NCBI GenBank assembly: GCA_030432255.1
Contig: JAUIHS010000008.1
Coordinates: forward strand, 1-64,000
Direction: 5' to 3'
Length of the DNA: 64,000 bases
Source of the DNA: Phycisphaerae bacterium
GTDB taxonomy: Bacteria; Planctomycetota; Phycisphaerae; Phycisphaerales; UBA1924
The position numbers were made by a program, and so were the translations under genes. This document shows positions 17,069-25,435 of this stretch, piece after piece (the stretch's first letter is position 1; each line of letters begins with the position of its first letter). The notes beneath the pieces are model-generated. The model saw nothing but the letters and a program-made list of their open reading frames with translations. It searched no databases and was not told the DNA's origin.

Positions 17069-18424
17069 TCATTGCCTGTCCACCCCCGGAAAGGAGACGA
17101 CTGACCGGTGCCCTTCGCGGTCATACGCCCGCACCCCGAAGTACCAGTTGTCCTTCGACAGATCGATCGTATGAGAAGTCACCAGGCCCACGTCCTCGAC
17201 ATGCGTCCAGCGCCAGTCTGTTGTCGCCCGCCATACCACTTCATACCCCGCAACATCCGGTTCCGTACTCGCATTCCACTCCAGCGTGGTCGTTGTCTCC
17301 AGGCCGGTAATCACGATGTTGCAGCGCGGCGGCCGCGGCGCGTTCGCCATCTCACCCAGCGCCGCGGCATTGAGTCGGACGACGCCCGCGAGATACTCCG
17401 GATCGACGAACTCAGCCGTGTCGCCGTATGGACGTCCCCCGACATCGCGGATGTCCTGATGCTGCCGATCATAGGCTTCATACACCTCGGTCAGGCGCAC
17501 CGCGGCGAAGCCCTGTTCGTTGAAGGCGGAGTGATCACCGCCGCGGAGGAACCGGTCCGGCCGGAAGATCAGTCGGGGTCGGACATCCGTCGCATAGCGT
17601 CGGGCGCAATCATCGAGGAAGCGTGCCAGTTGTCGCGACGGCGAATCGGACTCCATCGCGAGTTGCCGGATCATGTTCATTTCCCCGCTCTCCGGGTACA
17701 TCGGGATTCCCTCGCTGAAGACGCGCACCTCGGTGGGCGCGGAGCGCCCGTCGGGTCCGGACGGATCCCCGACGATGTCATTCGAAAGAACGCCCTGGAT
17801 GTCCATGCCCTCCTCCAGCGCAACCTGCGCGAACCGTCGCGCGCCGAGCAGGCCCTGTTCCTCGCCCGCGGACATCATGTAGATGACGGTGGCATCGAGC
17901 CGCCGGGGCGCAAACACCCGAGCCATCTCAAGCACCGCGATGGTGCCGGATCCGTCGTCGTTCGCACCCGGCGCATCCCCCTCGAAGTCCATGGCATCGC
18001 CGTTGCGCGAGTCGTAGTGGCCGATGACGACATACACCCGATCGCGCGCCTCGGGCAGCATGCCCGGTACGGTCATGACGACGTTGACCAGTTCGACCTC
18101 CTCCGGGATGCGATAGTTCGGCGGCTGGATGAAGCGCTGGAGCTCGACGGTGATGTCATTGCGCCCCGTGGCATCCGCAATGCCCTGGAACTGATCACGC
18201 AACCAGCGTCGGGCCGCACCGATGCCGCGAGTCTCCGATGCGGTCTCGGACAGGGTGTGTCGGGTCCCGAAGTCTGCGAGGCGCGCCACGTCAGATTGAA
18301 GGCGCGCCGGTGACACGTCCTGCAACGCCCCGCGCACCAGGGGTGTCTGAGCCGTCACATGAGACGATGTGCCAAGTACGGCAATCGCGGCCGCACATCC
18401 CGACAAGAAGTTGATTCCACGCAT
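17069..18424 (-). CDS. Secreted M28-family zinc aminopeptidase with fibronectin III-like domain
   Basis: The 451-residue protein has a signal peptide (about 1-25). The M28 metal-binding set is intact: GHYDSR (His and Asp side), GANDDGSG (bridging Asp), SAGEEQGLLG (catalytic Glu and metal Glu), SNDIVGD and GGDHSAFNEQG (final His). A C-terminal domain of about 90 residues (from RPPRCNIVITGLETTTTLEW) has a fibronectin III pattern. It probably releases N-terminal residues from peptides outside the inner membrane. A TACAAT box ends seven bases before the ATG, suggesting a leaderless mRNA. Confidence 0.9.
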   Translation of the reverse strand: MRGINFLSGCAAAIAVLGTSSHVTAQTPLVRGALQDVSPARLQSDVARLADFGTRHTLSETASETRGIGAARRWLRDQFQGIADATGRNDITVELQRFIQPPNYRIPEEVELVNVVMTVPGMLPEARDRVYVVIGHYDSRNGDAMDFEGDAPGANDDGSGTIAVLEMARVFAPRRLDATVIYMMSAGEEQGLLGARRFAQVALEEGMDIQGVLSNDIVGDPSGPDGRSAPTEVRVFSEGIPMYPESGEMNMIRQLAMESDSPSRQLARFLDDCARRYATDVRPRLIFRPDRFLRGGDHSAFNEQGFAAVRLTEVYEAYDRQHQDIRDVGGRPYGDTAEFVDPEYLAGVVRLNAAALGEMANAPRPPRCNIVITGLETTTTLEWNASTEPDVAGYEVVWRATTDWRWTHVEDVGLVTSHTIDLSKDNWYFGVRAYDREGHRSVVSFPGVDRQ

Positions 18425-18431
18425 GACGACG

Positions 18432-18437
18432 ATTGTA
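18432..18437 (-). promoter_or_regulatory. Putative -10 box (TACAAT) for the M28 peptidase gene
   Basis: On the minus strand TACAAT ends seven bases before the ATG at 18424, consistent with a start site at the start codon. Confidence 0.45.
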
Positions 18438-18460
18438 CGCTCCCGGGTCCCGGTCGCGTG

Positions 18461-20122
18461 TCAATCGGCCGCGCAGTTCATGTGCATGCGGCAGATCAGC
18501 CCGGCGGGGTCGAATCGCCACTCCAGCGATCCGTGGAGTTCGTGCTCAATGGCATCTCGAATGATCACGGTGCCGACACCCTCGCGCGTCGGCTCATGTA
18601 CCTCCGGACCGCCGGACTCCTGCCACACGAGTTCGAGTATGGGATCCGGGTCATCCGACAGCGTCCAAGCGATGCTCACCACGCCCGACTTGCAGGACAA
18701 TGACCCGTATTTCGCGGCATTCATGGCCAGTTCCGCCAGCGTCATGCTCAACGCCCGGCACACGCGCCCCGGGATCCGGCACGGTTCGCCATTCAGGTCG
18801 ACACGTCCTGGCGCCATGTAGGGCCCCAGCGCCGTATGCACCAATTCCAGCAGCGGAACAGTCCGCGCCCATGCGTTGCGCATGAGCAGACTGTTCATCT
18901 CAGCAAACGCACTGACGCGATGGGCGAACGAACTGAGGAATGAATCCATGTCCGGGCTCAGCCGGCCCGACATCTCCGCCAGCTGGCCGATGGATGCGAG
19001 TGCATTGCGAATGCGATGGTCCTGTTCTCGCATGACGCGGTGGAGTTCCTCTTCACGCGCATCCTCGGCGCGCCGCAGACGAATGCCCTCGATCACGGAT
19101 GCCGCGAGATCGGCGAAGGAATCAAGGTAACGGAACGTATCATCGAGTTCGCGTCGTCCCTCGGCCGGATCATCCATCGAGATATAGCCGAGGATTCTTC
19201 CGTCATGGCCGGTCAGCGGCACGTACAGCAGGTTGCGCGGATCCCACTCCTGTTTGACCTCGACATGTCGTGAACTGGTGAGCAGGAATCGCCATCTTGA
19301 ACGTTCGCGCTCGAGGTCGTCGCCCGGGATGAAGTAGGATCGACCGACACGGTAGGGTTCGCACTCCCTGCTGAACATCCGGCGTCGGGCCGCCGGGTCG
19401 GGTCGGTTCTGCTGGACGAATTCAATCTCGCGCTTGCTGAGCCCGCGGAACGCCTGCTGCTTGACTTCCCACGAGCGGTCGAGCAGCGACACGGCCACGC
19501 GTCCCCAGCCGGTGTCATAGACAGCCTCGGCAACATGTTCGAGCACATCCTGCTCTTCCGACGCCTCGTGGACAGTGATCGTTGCGCGCAGCAGGCGGGC
19601 GATCCTGTTTCGCGCGACCATCAGTTGCCGGCTGCGCTCTTCCAGGTCCAGCCGCATCGTTTCACGCTCGGTGACGTCGCCAGCGATTCCCACGGTGTAG
19701 TGCAGGCTGCCGTCGTCGCGCCGTACCGGGAAAGTCCGGAAGCGGGCCCAGCGCACGGTACCGTCCGGATGGACGACACGGAAGACTTCGTCCTGTCGCT
19801 CGCCCCGATGCGACGCATCGCACAGCGAGGACAGCCGCATGCGCTCCTCCGGGTGAACCGTGTCAAGGAAGGTCGTGCCCTCATCACGCATCTCGTCACG
19901 AGAGCGTCCCCAGATGACTTCAAACATGCGATCACCGTAGACTTCTCGCCGACCATCCGGCCAGAATCGCCATACGACAACATCAATGTGCGGGACAACG
20001 TCAGCCAGCAGCAGAACGTCCGGGTCTTCCGGAGCAGACGCGGCAGACGTCCTGAGTCCGGACTCCCACACATCCAGATCAGGTCGCTCCCCGCTGGAGT
20101 GTGGAATGTCACACGAAGACAT
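18461..20122 (-). CDS. PAS-GAF sensor histidine kinase (HWE/HisKA_2 type)
   Basis: The 553-residue soluble kinase has a PAS domain (about 40-155, ending in the PAC-like VGIAGDVTERE), a GAF domain (about 180-350) and a kinase core. The H-box EQDHRIRNALASIGQL has acceptor His369. The N-box is LAELAMNAAKYGSL and the G-box GVGTVIIRDA; the DHRIRNAL form is typical of HWE/HisKA_2 kinases. It has no membrane helix or fused receiver, and no response regulator lies nearby. The frame is open for 100 codons further upstream, but the ATG at 20122 has a strong GAAGGAGGT site and starts the recognisable protein. Confidence 0.88.
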   Translation of the reverse strand: MSSCDIPHSSGERPDLDVWESGLRTSAASAPEDPDVLLLADVVPHIDVVVWRFWPDGRREVYGDRMFEVIWGRSRDEMRDEGTTFLDTVHPEERMRLSSLCDASHRGERQDEVFRVVHPDGTVRWARFRTFPVRRDDGSLHYTVGIAGDVTERETMRLDLEERSRQLMVARNRIARLLRATITVHEASEEQDVLEHVAEAVYDTGWGRVAVSLLDRSWEVKQQAFRGLSKREIEFVQQNRPDPAARRRMFSRECEPYRVGRSYFIPGDDLERERSRWRFLLTSSRHVEVKQEWDPRNLLYVPLTGHDGRILGYISMDDPAEGRRELDDTFRYLDSFADLAASVIEGIRLRRAEDAREEELHRVMREQDHRIRNALASIGQLAEMSGRLSPDMDSFLSSFAHRVSAFAEMNSLLMRNAWARTVPLLELVHTALGPYMAPGRVDLNGEPCRIPGRVCRALSMTLAELAMNAAKYGSLSCKSGVVSIAWTLSDDPDPILELVWQESGGPEVHEPTREGVGTVIIRDAIEHELHGSLEWRFDPAGLICRMHMNCAAD

Positions 20123-20210
20123 GGTGACCTCCTTCAGCCCAACCCATTCTAGAGAACAACCACGCATGAATGTAGAGTACTGCCGGATACAGCGGTGCAA
20201 ATTGAATCGA

Positions 20211-21224
20211 TCAACCCATGCGCCGAATCGTCGCGGGACACTCCGGTTGACCGGTGCGCGCTGAGAGCAGCGCTGCCTGAGACATCGACAGGATGACATC
20301 CCACGCAAGGGGGGGGACAGCCGGTGCGAGCGGGTCGAGGCCGCCGGAAATGGCGGCGGCGATCGCCGTTGTCGCAAGTCCTGCATCCCCATCGGAGAAG
20401 ATCGGACCGGAATCAGAGTCATCGAGAGCTTCGCCGTCAGCGCCCATCAACTGGAATCCCTCCTCGTGCACTCGCAGGCATCCCGATTCGCCGAGCAGTG
20501 TGAGGCCGCGAAACCAGTCGCCCGCCCGGTCCGACAGGCTGAGCGAAGCCGCGCGTCCACCGGCGTATCGCAGGTGCGCGTGGAGGTCCCCTGTCAACGC
20601 GAGCAGTGATTCCGGCGGTGCGAGGTGCAGCCCCGACTGCGAGCGAATCGAGACCACGGAAGCATCCACGTGTTCAGGCTCGCCGAGACATGACAACACC
20701 ACCGACATCGCATCAAACAGCCGCGCACCGAGCGACCCCTGCACCGGCCGGCAGCGTGACGCATAGTGCAGACTCCGCGCCGCCCCAAACCCCGCGCGAG
20801 CTTCCGCCGATGTCACCACGCCAGGCGACAGATCAAATCGCGGCACAAACCGCAACCCCTCCCGTCCACCGGCGGCGCTCATCAGACGGCGCACGCCGCG
20901 CATGTCCGTGACGAGCGGCTCCATGGTCAGTAGCCGCACGCCCCGGCGCACCACCTGCTCCAGCAGATCCACATCCTCGATGACCGCGTTTTCGGCGCCG
21001 TCCTGCGCCGTCAGCAGGATGATCCCATCCTCGTCCGACGAGGTGAGCAACTGCCGCAGGTCTGAGACGACATCGACATCCGCCCCGAAGTGCTTCCCCG
21101 CATCGCGCCCACCCGACGGCATCCCGATCCGGCGCACGTCCACCCCGGCCTCGCGGAGCACCGAAGCCCCGAACGCCAACTGCTCATCGGAGAGCCAGAC
21201 AGCAACAGTCCGGACGTCCGTCAT
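20211..21224 (-). CDS. Gfo/Idh/MocA-like oxidoreductase family protein
   Basis: The 337-residue protein has the two-part layout of the family. The N-terminal Rossmann-like half (about 1-125) runs through VAVWLSDEQLAFGASVLREA, DVVSDLRQLL and EQVVRRGVRLLTMEPLV. The C-terminal alpha/beta half includes GSLGARLFDAM and GLTLLGESGCLRV. The classical GxGxxG nucleotide loop is not obvious and the usual EKP is replaced by MEPLV, so cofactor use and catalysis are uncertain. A TATAAA box lies eight bases before the ATG. No sugar-metabolism neighbours point to a substrate. Confidence 0.6.
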   Translation of the reverse strand: MTDVRTVAVWLSDEQLAFGASVLREAGVDVRRIGMPSGGRDAGKHFGADVDVVSDLRQLLTSSDEDGIILLTAQDGAENAVIEDVDLLEQVVRRGVRLLTMEPLVTDMRGVRRLMSAAGGREGLRFVPRFDLSPGVVTSAEARAGFGAARSLHYASRCRPVQGSLGARLFDAMSVVLSCLGEPEHVDASVVSIRSQSGLHLAPPESLLALTGDLHAHLRYAGGRAASLSLSDRAGDWFRGLTLLGESGCLRVHEEGFQLMGADGEALDDSDSGPIFSDGDAGLATTAIAAAISGGLDPLAPAVPPLAWDVILSMSQAALLSARTGQPECPATIRRMG

Positions 21225-21232
21225 GTGAGGAG

Positions 21233-21238
21233 TTTATA
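21233..21238 (-). promoter_or_regulatory. Putative -10 box (TATAAA) for the Gfo/Idh-like gene
   Basis: TATAAA on the minus strand ends eight bases before the ATG at 21224. It adjoins the left arm of the intergenic palindrome at 21239. Confidence 0.4.
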
Positions 21239-21412
21239 GGCATTGGGCATCCGGGCTTGTTCGCCTTCGGCGTTTATCTTGATGAGCTTCCGCTCAGACT
21301 CGATCACCGACCTCCACGGACGGAGCGGAAGCTCCTCAATCTCACGCCGAAGGCGCTCAATCCCTGATCCCTGATCCCTGATGCCCAATGCCCAATGCCA
21401 AAGTGCCAGATG
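21239..21412. repeat. Intergenic nested palindrome, fullest copy of the family
   Basis: Three perfect inverted pairs are nested: GGCATTGGGCAT (21239-21250) with ATGCCCAATGCC (21381-21392), GCCTTCGGCG (21263-21272) with CGCCGAAGGC (21345-21354), and GAGCTTCCGCTC (21284-21295) with GAGCGGAAGCTC (21323-21334). Short direct repeats (CCCTGAT three times, then CCCAATG) lie in the right flank. The element sits between the Gfo/Idh-like gene and rnpB, and its right end runs into the rnpB promoter. Confidence 0.85.
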
Positions 21413-21418
21413 CCGATA

Positions 21419-21424
21419 TATACT
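21419..21424 (+). promoter_or_regulatory. -10 box (TATACT) of rnpB
   Basis: TATACT lies six bases upstream of the predicted first base of RNase P RNA. The same GATATACTCCCCCC block precedes the kinase gene at 41078, where it also follows an intergenic palindrome. The -35 region is weak (TGCCAA). Confidence 0.5.
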
Positions 21425-21430
21425 CCCCCC

Positions 21431-21829
<399 letters not shown>

Positions 21830-21831
<2 letters not shown>

Positions 21832-21868
21832 CCCCCGGACGGAAGCGTCGGGGGGGTGGCTTGTTTTT
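21830..21868 (+). terminator. Rho-independent terminator of rnpB
   Basis: A GC-rich hairpin (ACCCCCCGGAC, loop, GTCGGGGGGGT) is followed within six bases by TTGTTTTT. Confidence 0.8.
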
Positions 21869-21936
21869 GCTTCCTGCTTCTGGCTTCCAGCTTCTGGGGG
21901 GTGACGCTGCCGTCCCGGCAGTGGAGAACATGAACA

Positions 21937-22216
21937 ACACCTGCAACACGACCCGACATCAGGCGCGGATGGTGTCACGCAATGCGTACGGACAGGCTGG
22001 GCAACTTGAGAGCTTCAATCCTGGCGGTGGAGACAACCGCACCAGCACAACTGAACACGTCAAGCAAGACATCTACGAACTGTCCCCACCGCCAACGTGC
22101 GAAGCACGCCCTGTCCGAGGGACAGGTACAGCGCAGCCTGGGGTGAAACCCCAGGAACTCTTCGCACGCACGACGTGACACCGTCCGCGCCTGATGTCGG
22201 GTTGCGTTGCAGGTGT
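21937..22216. mobile_element. MITE-like element with 43-bp terminal inverted repeats
   Basis: ACACCTGCAAC...GGTGTCACG (21937-21979) reappears as its reverse complement at 22174-22216 with three mismatches in 43. Six more matching bases (AGAACA) lie outside each arm. The interior codes for no credible protein. It holds an 8-bp stem (GTGCGAAG with CTTCGCAC) enclosing two 7-bp hairpins: CCTGTCC-GAG-GGACAGG and CCTGGGG-TGAAA-CCCCAGG. The element could be a non-autonomous transposon or a structured RNA. The rest of the 21869-22262 interval shows nothing else. Confidence 0.7.
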
Positions 22217-22262
22217 GCCTGCTGTTCTGCTCACATAGAAGTGGCAACGCGGGAAGCCTCTT

Positions 22263-23498
22263 CTACTCTCCCCCCGGCGCGACGTCGATGACGTCGGCGA
22301 CCCACAGTTGGCTGGACGGGCGGTCTTCGCCTTCGATCTTCGGGCCGCGCTGGCTGGTCCACATCATGCGGCTGCCGTCCGGGGAGAAGACCGGGAGGCC
22401 GTCGAAGCCGGGGGCGCTGGTCAGGCGGCGGTGCTTCAACTCGTTCGGACCCTTCGAGATGCTGGAGCCTCGCGGCACCTCGATCGAGAAGACCTCGTAA
22501 TTGTGGTGTCCGACTTCGCTCGTGGCGTAGATCAGGAACTCGCCGCTGGGATGCCAGAAGGGCGCCCAGTTCACGTGTCGGTTGCTTGTCACCTGCCGCT
22601 CTTCCTTCATGCCGATGACAGCGCCGGTGGCATCGTACTCAAGTTCGGCGACGAAGAGTTGCAGCAGGTCGTTGCCGGCGCGGTCGGAGCGGTAACAGAT
22701 CATCGAGCCATCGGGCGAGAAGAAGGGGCCGCCGTCGTAGCCCTCGGCTTCGATGATGGCATGGGTTCGACTCGTCGCCGTGTCGTAGACGAACAGGTCC
22801 GCATCGTGTGTCTCCGGATCGACGGAGGCAAAAACGATGTGACGGCCGTCCGGGGAGAAACCGCATTCGGCGTCGTAGCCGCCTTCACGCTCGAAGAGCG
22901 GACGCGGCGTCACGCTGGCGTCCTTCTCCGAGAAGCCATGTCCCTCTTCATTGACAATCATCGGCACGATGCACGACACGATCTCCATTTCGCGCGGGAA
23001 GGCCCATGCGTAGCGACTCTTCTCGCGCTGGTAGCCGGGAGTCTCCTCCTGCGTCGGTTCGATCATCGTCGATCCGAAGATGATCCGGCCCTTCACCGTG
23101 GGGTGGAAGAAGCCGCAGGTGGTCGCCGCGGCGGGCCTGCTGACCTGTTTCCAGTGCTTGATTCCGGTCACGTGTCCTTCGGCATCGAAGTCGAGTCGAG
23201 CGACGAACATGGAGTAGTGCTGCCTCGGCTCATTCCCGAAGGCGGGTGTGGGGATGGCCTGGAAGATGATCCACTTGCCGTCCGGGCTGAAGTAGGCCTC
23301 GCCTGCCCTGATGAAGTCATCGCGGGAGGTGAGTTGCACGTGGTTGGCGAGGATTCCGGCCTCATCCTGCTGCCAGGAGGGCGAGGCATCCTGAGTGTGT
23401 CCATTCGCGTGCGAGTGCTGGTGATTCTGCGCCAGGGCGCAGGCCGGGAGGGCGATCATGGCGCCCAGCGTCATCAGTGCAGCGAGCTTCTTCGGCAT
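22263..23498 (-). CDS. Secreted TolB-like PD40 beta-propeller protein
   Basis: The 411-residue protein has a signal peptide (about 1-24, ending ACALAQ), a His-rich stretch (NHQHSHANGH) and at least five PD40 blades with the FSPDG hallmark (YFSPDGKWIIF, GFSPDGRHIVF, FFSPDGSMICY, FWHPSGEFLIY, VFSPDGSRMMW). It resembles the propeller part of TolB and of prolyl oligopeptidases but has no peptidase domain. The His-rich N-terminus could bind metal. ATG 23498 starts the signal peptide; a TTG four codons earlier is a weaker option. Confidence 0.85.
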   Translation of the reverse strand: MPKKLAALMTLGAMIALPACALAQNHQHSHANGHTQDASPSWQQDEAGILANHVQLTSRDDFIRAGEAYFSPDGKWIIFQAIPTPAFGNEPRQHYSMFVARLDFDAEGHVTGIKHWKQVSRPAAATTCGFFHPTVKGRIIFGSTMIEPTQEETPGYQREKSRYAWAFPREMEIVSCIVPMIVNEEGHGFSEKDASVTPRPLFEREGGYDAECGFSPDGRHIVFASVDPETHDADLFVYDTATSRTHAIIEAEGYDGGPFFSPDGSMICYRSDRAGNDLLQLFVAELEYDATGAVIGMKEERQVTSNRHVNWAPFWHPSGEFLIYATSEVGHHNYEVFSIEVPRGSSISKGPNELKHRRLTSAPGFDGLPVFSPDGSRMMWTSQRGPKIEGEDRPSSQLWVADVIDVAPGGE

Positions 23499-23581
23499 GT
23501 CGCGGACCAACTTTCGTCAGAGGAGGTGCAAAGTGAATCCAACAGTGTACGATCACCGCGAGCGCACTTCCATACGCATGA

Positions 23582-24268
23582 ATGGGGGTATCTGTGTCAC
23601 TGGATGTGATCCGTCAGTCAGATCGCTGGGTCGTCGTCGACAAGCCCGCCGGGCTGTTGTCCGTGCCCGGGCGGGGGCCGGAGAAGCAGGATTGCGTGGC
23701 GAAACGTTGCGCCACTTTGTTCCCTGCAGCCACCGGCCCCCTGACCGTGCATCGCCTCGACATGGAAACGAGCGGCCTGATGGTGCTGGCGCTGGATCCG
23801 GACGCCCATCGGGCGCTGTCGAAGCAGTTTGAGGCCCGGATGGTGTCGAAGCGCTACGAGGCGCTGGTGTGGGGTCGACCTGTGGGGAACTGCGGCGAGG
23901 TTCGGCTGCCGATTCGACTCGATATCGAGAATCGGCCCCGGCAGATCCATGATCCGGAGCGGGGCAAGGCGAGCGAGACGCATTGGCGGGTGCTGTCGTC
24001 CTGGGAGACGGATCGGGGCGCGGTGACGCACCTCGAGTTCCATCCGGTGACGGGGCGGTCTCACCAGTTGCGTGTACACGCGGCTCACCCGAAGGGCCTG
24101 GGGTGCCCGATTCTTGGCGATTCGCTGTATGGCCGGGGGGATGATTCGCCTCGGATGATGCTGCACGCCACGTTACTGGCCTTTGACGACCCTGCGACGG
24201 GTGAGCGGGTGACGTGCCGCAGTTGCTGGACCCGGACACCGGGGGCGGGGTCTACAATGGCGACATGA
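23582..24268 (+). CDS. RNA pseudouridine synthase, RluA family
   Basis: The 228-residue enzyme has the RluA catalytic motif HRLDMETSGLMV (the Asp is the catalytic residue), an early VVDKPAGLLSVPGRG segment, KRYEALVWG, and the late GRSHQLRVHAA and GCPILGDSLYG blocks. There is no S4 domain, so it belongs to the short RluA/RluC group. It isomerises specific uridines in rRNA or tRNA; the target cannot be told from sequence. Its stop overlaps the start of the next gene (ATGA), so the two are translationally coupled. Confidence 0.92.
   Translation: MGVSVSLDVIRQSDRWVVVDKPAGLLSVPGRGPEKQDCVAKRCATLFPAATGPLTVHRLDMETSGLMVLALDPDAHRALSKQFEARMVSKRYEALVWGRPVGNCGEVRLPIRLDIENRPRQIHDPERGKASETHWRVLSSWETDRGAVTHLEFHPVTGRSHQLRVHAAHPKGLGCPILGDSLYGRGDDSPRMMLHATLLAFDDPATGERVTCRSCWTRTPGAGSTMAT
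24253..24258 (+). promoter_or_regulatory. Putative internal -10 box (TACAAT) for the DUF3299-like gene
   Basis: TACAAT ends six bases before the ATG at 24265, inside the end of the pseudouridine synthase gene. It may give that gene its own leaderless transcript. Confidence 0.35.
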
Positions 24269-25377
24269 AAGTGTTCTGGGCAATTATTGTGGTGCTGGTG
24301 GCGGTGACCGCCGGGATGTTCCTCATGCGCGGCGGAGGCTCGGGGTCCAGCGCGACGCCGGCGGCTGGTACGGGCGCGGGTCCGGAGGCGGAGGCGTCGG
24401 CCGCGGCTCCGACTGATGAAGCGGGCGATGAGCCGGCAGGCGACGACCGCATGGTGATGGCGCGTCCGGAGGGCTCGCTCGTTGCTGCACCTGTGGATGT
24501 GGACGATGCGTCGGCGCCGCCACTGGTTGTGGCGGACCCGCCGGTCACGGAGCTCGTGACGGCGGATGATTCGAGCAGCGAGCCTGTCGATCTTCCGGAT
24601 GACGAGGGCGTGGTTGCTGAAGGCGATGCCGCTGCGCCGTCACCTGCTGTTGATGAGGGCCTGGTCGTTGATGACGAACCTGATGCGCCGTTGACACTGA
24701 CCGATGCTGGCGATGCGTTGAATGATGCGCTGGATATCGAAGCGAGCGAAGGCGATGACACGGAGTCATCGACGGGCTTGGTGGATGCGTCCGCCGACAT
24801 TCCGTCGGAGCCATTGCAGTTGACGCCTGGCGAGCACCTTCCGGATCACCAGCCTGCGGCGATGGGACCGTTGCCGGAGGAAATTGATCTTTCGGTGCCG
24901 TCGGAGCAGAGCCTGGAGCGTGACAAGGAAGGTCGGCTCATCATTGCGGGCAAGTACGTGGTGAGTGGTTCGGGTACGGAAGCGGATCCATACGAAGTGC
25001 CCTGGGATCTGATCCTGACGGCGCGTGACACCTACCGTCCCCGTCTCGGGCGCAAGGACATTCCATCGGGTCTCCAGATGCTTGACGGTCAGTACCTGCG
25101 TGTGCGTGGGTACATGCTGCTGCCGTTGATGGGCTCGGACATTCGCGAATTGCTGCTGATGCGGAACCAGTGGGATGGCTGCTGCATCGGCGTCCCACCG
25201 ACACCGTACGATGCGATCGAGGTGAAGTTGACGGAAGTTCCGACGACGCTGAGTCGCTGGCGCGTGAACTTCGGCACGGTGACGGGCAAGTTCAACATCG
25301 ACCCGTACGAGCGGAAGGACTGGCTGCTGAGCCTGTACACGATGGAAGATGCCGTAGTTCGAGTCACCGGGTTCTAG
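24265..25377 (+). CDS. Membrane-anchored acidic protein with DUF3299-like C-terminal domain
   Basis: The 370-residue protein has one N-terminal membrane helix (about 3-22, VFWAIIVVLVAVTAGMFLM) and a long low-complexity Ala/Asp/Glu/Val-rich spacer (about 25-220). The globular C-terminal domain (about 240-370) includes YLRVRGYMLLPLMG, LLLMRNQWDGCCIGVPP and VRVTGF. The GY(M)LPL...GCC.G.PP pattern matches DUF3299, a periplasmic domain of unknown function. The acidic spacer would hold that domain away from the membrane. Its start overlaps the upstream stop. Confidence 0.75.
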   Translation: MKVFWAIIVVLVAVTAGMFLMRGGGSGSSATPAAGTGAGPEAEASAAAPTDEAGDEPAGDDRMVMARPEGSLVAAPVDVDDASAPPLVVADPPVTELVTADDSSSEPVDLPDDEGVVAEGDAAAPSPAVDEGLVVDDEPDAPLTLTDAGDALNDALDIEASEGDDTESSTGLVDASADIPSEPLQLTPGEHLPDHQPAAMGPLPEEIDLSVPSEQSLERDKEGRLIIAGKYVVSGSGTEADPYEVPWDLILTARDTYRPRLGRKDIPSGLQMLDGQYLRVRGYMLLPLMGSDIRELLLMRNQWDGCCIGVPPTPYDAIEVKLTEVPTTLSRWRVNFGTVTGKFNIDPYERKDWLLSLYTMEDAVVRVTGF

Positions 25378-25389
25378 ACTGGAACTCGC

Positions 25390-25435
25390 GACAGGCCTCC
25401 CAGCCACCAGCTACAAGCTACCAACCACCAGCAAA
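25390..25435. repeat. Short degenerate tandem repeat (CCAGCTACAAGCTACC type)
   Basis: Imperfect copies of a CCACCAGCTA-like unit fill the gap between the convergent DUF3299-like and M56 genes. Similar CCAGCTACC repeats occur at 31139-31176. Confidence 0.45.

Noticed and set aside
17108..18313. Plus-strand ORF of 401 codons
   Set aside because: Shadow of the M28 peptidase gene, whose full metal-binding set is on the minus strand.
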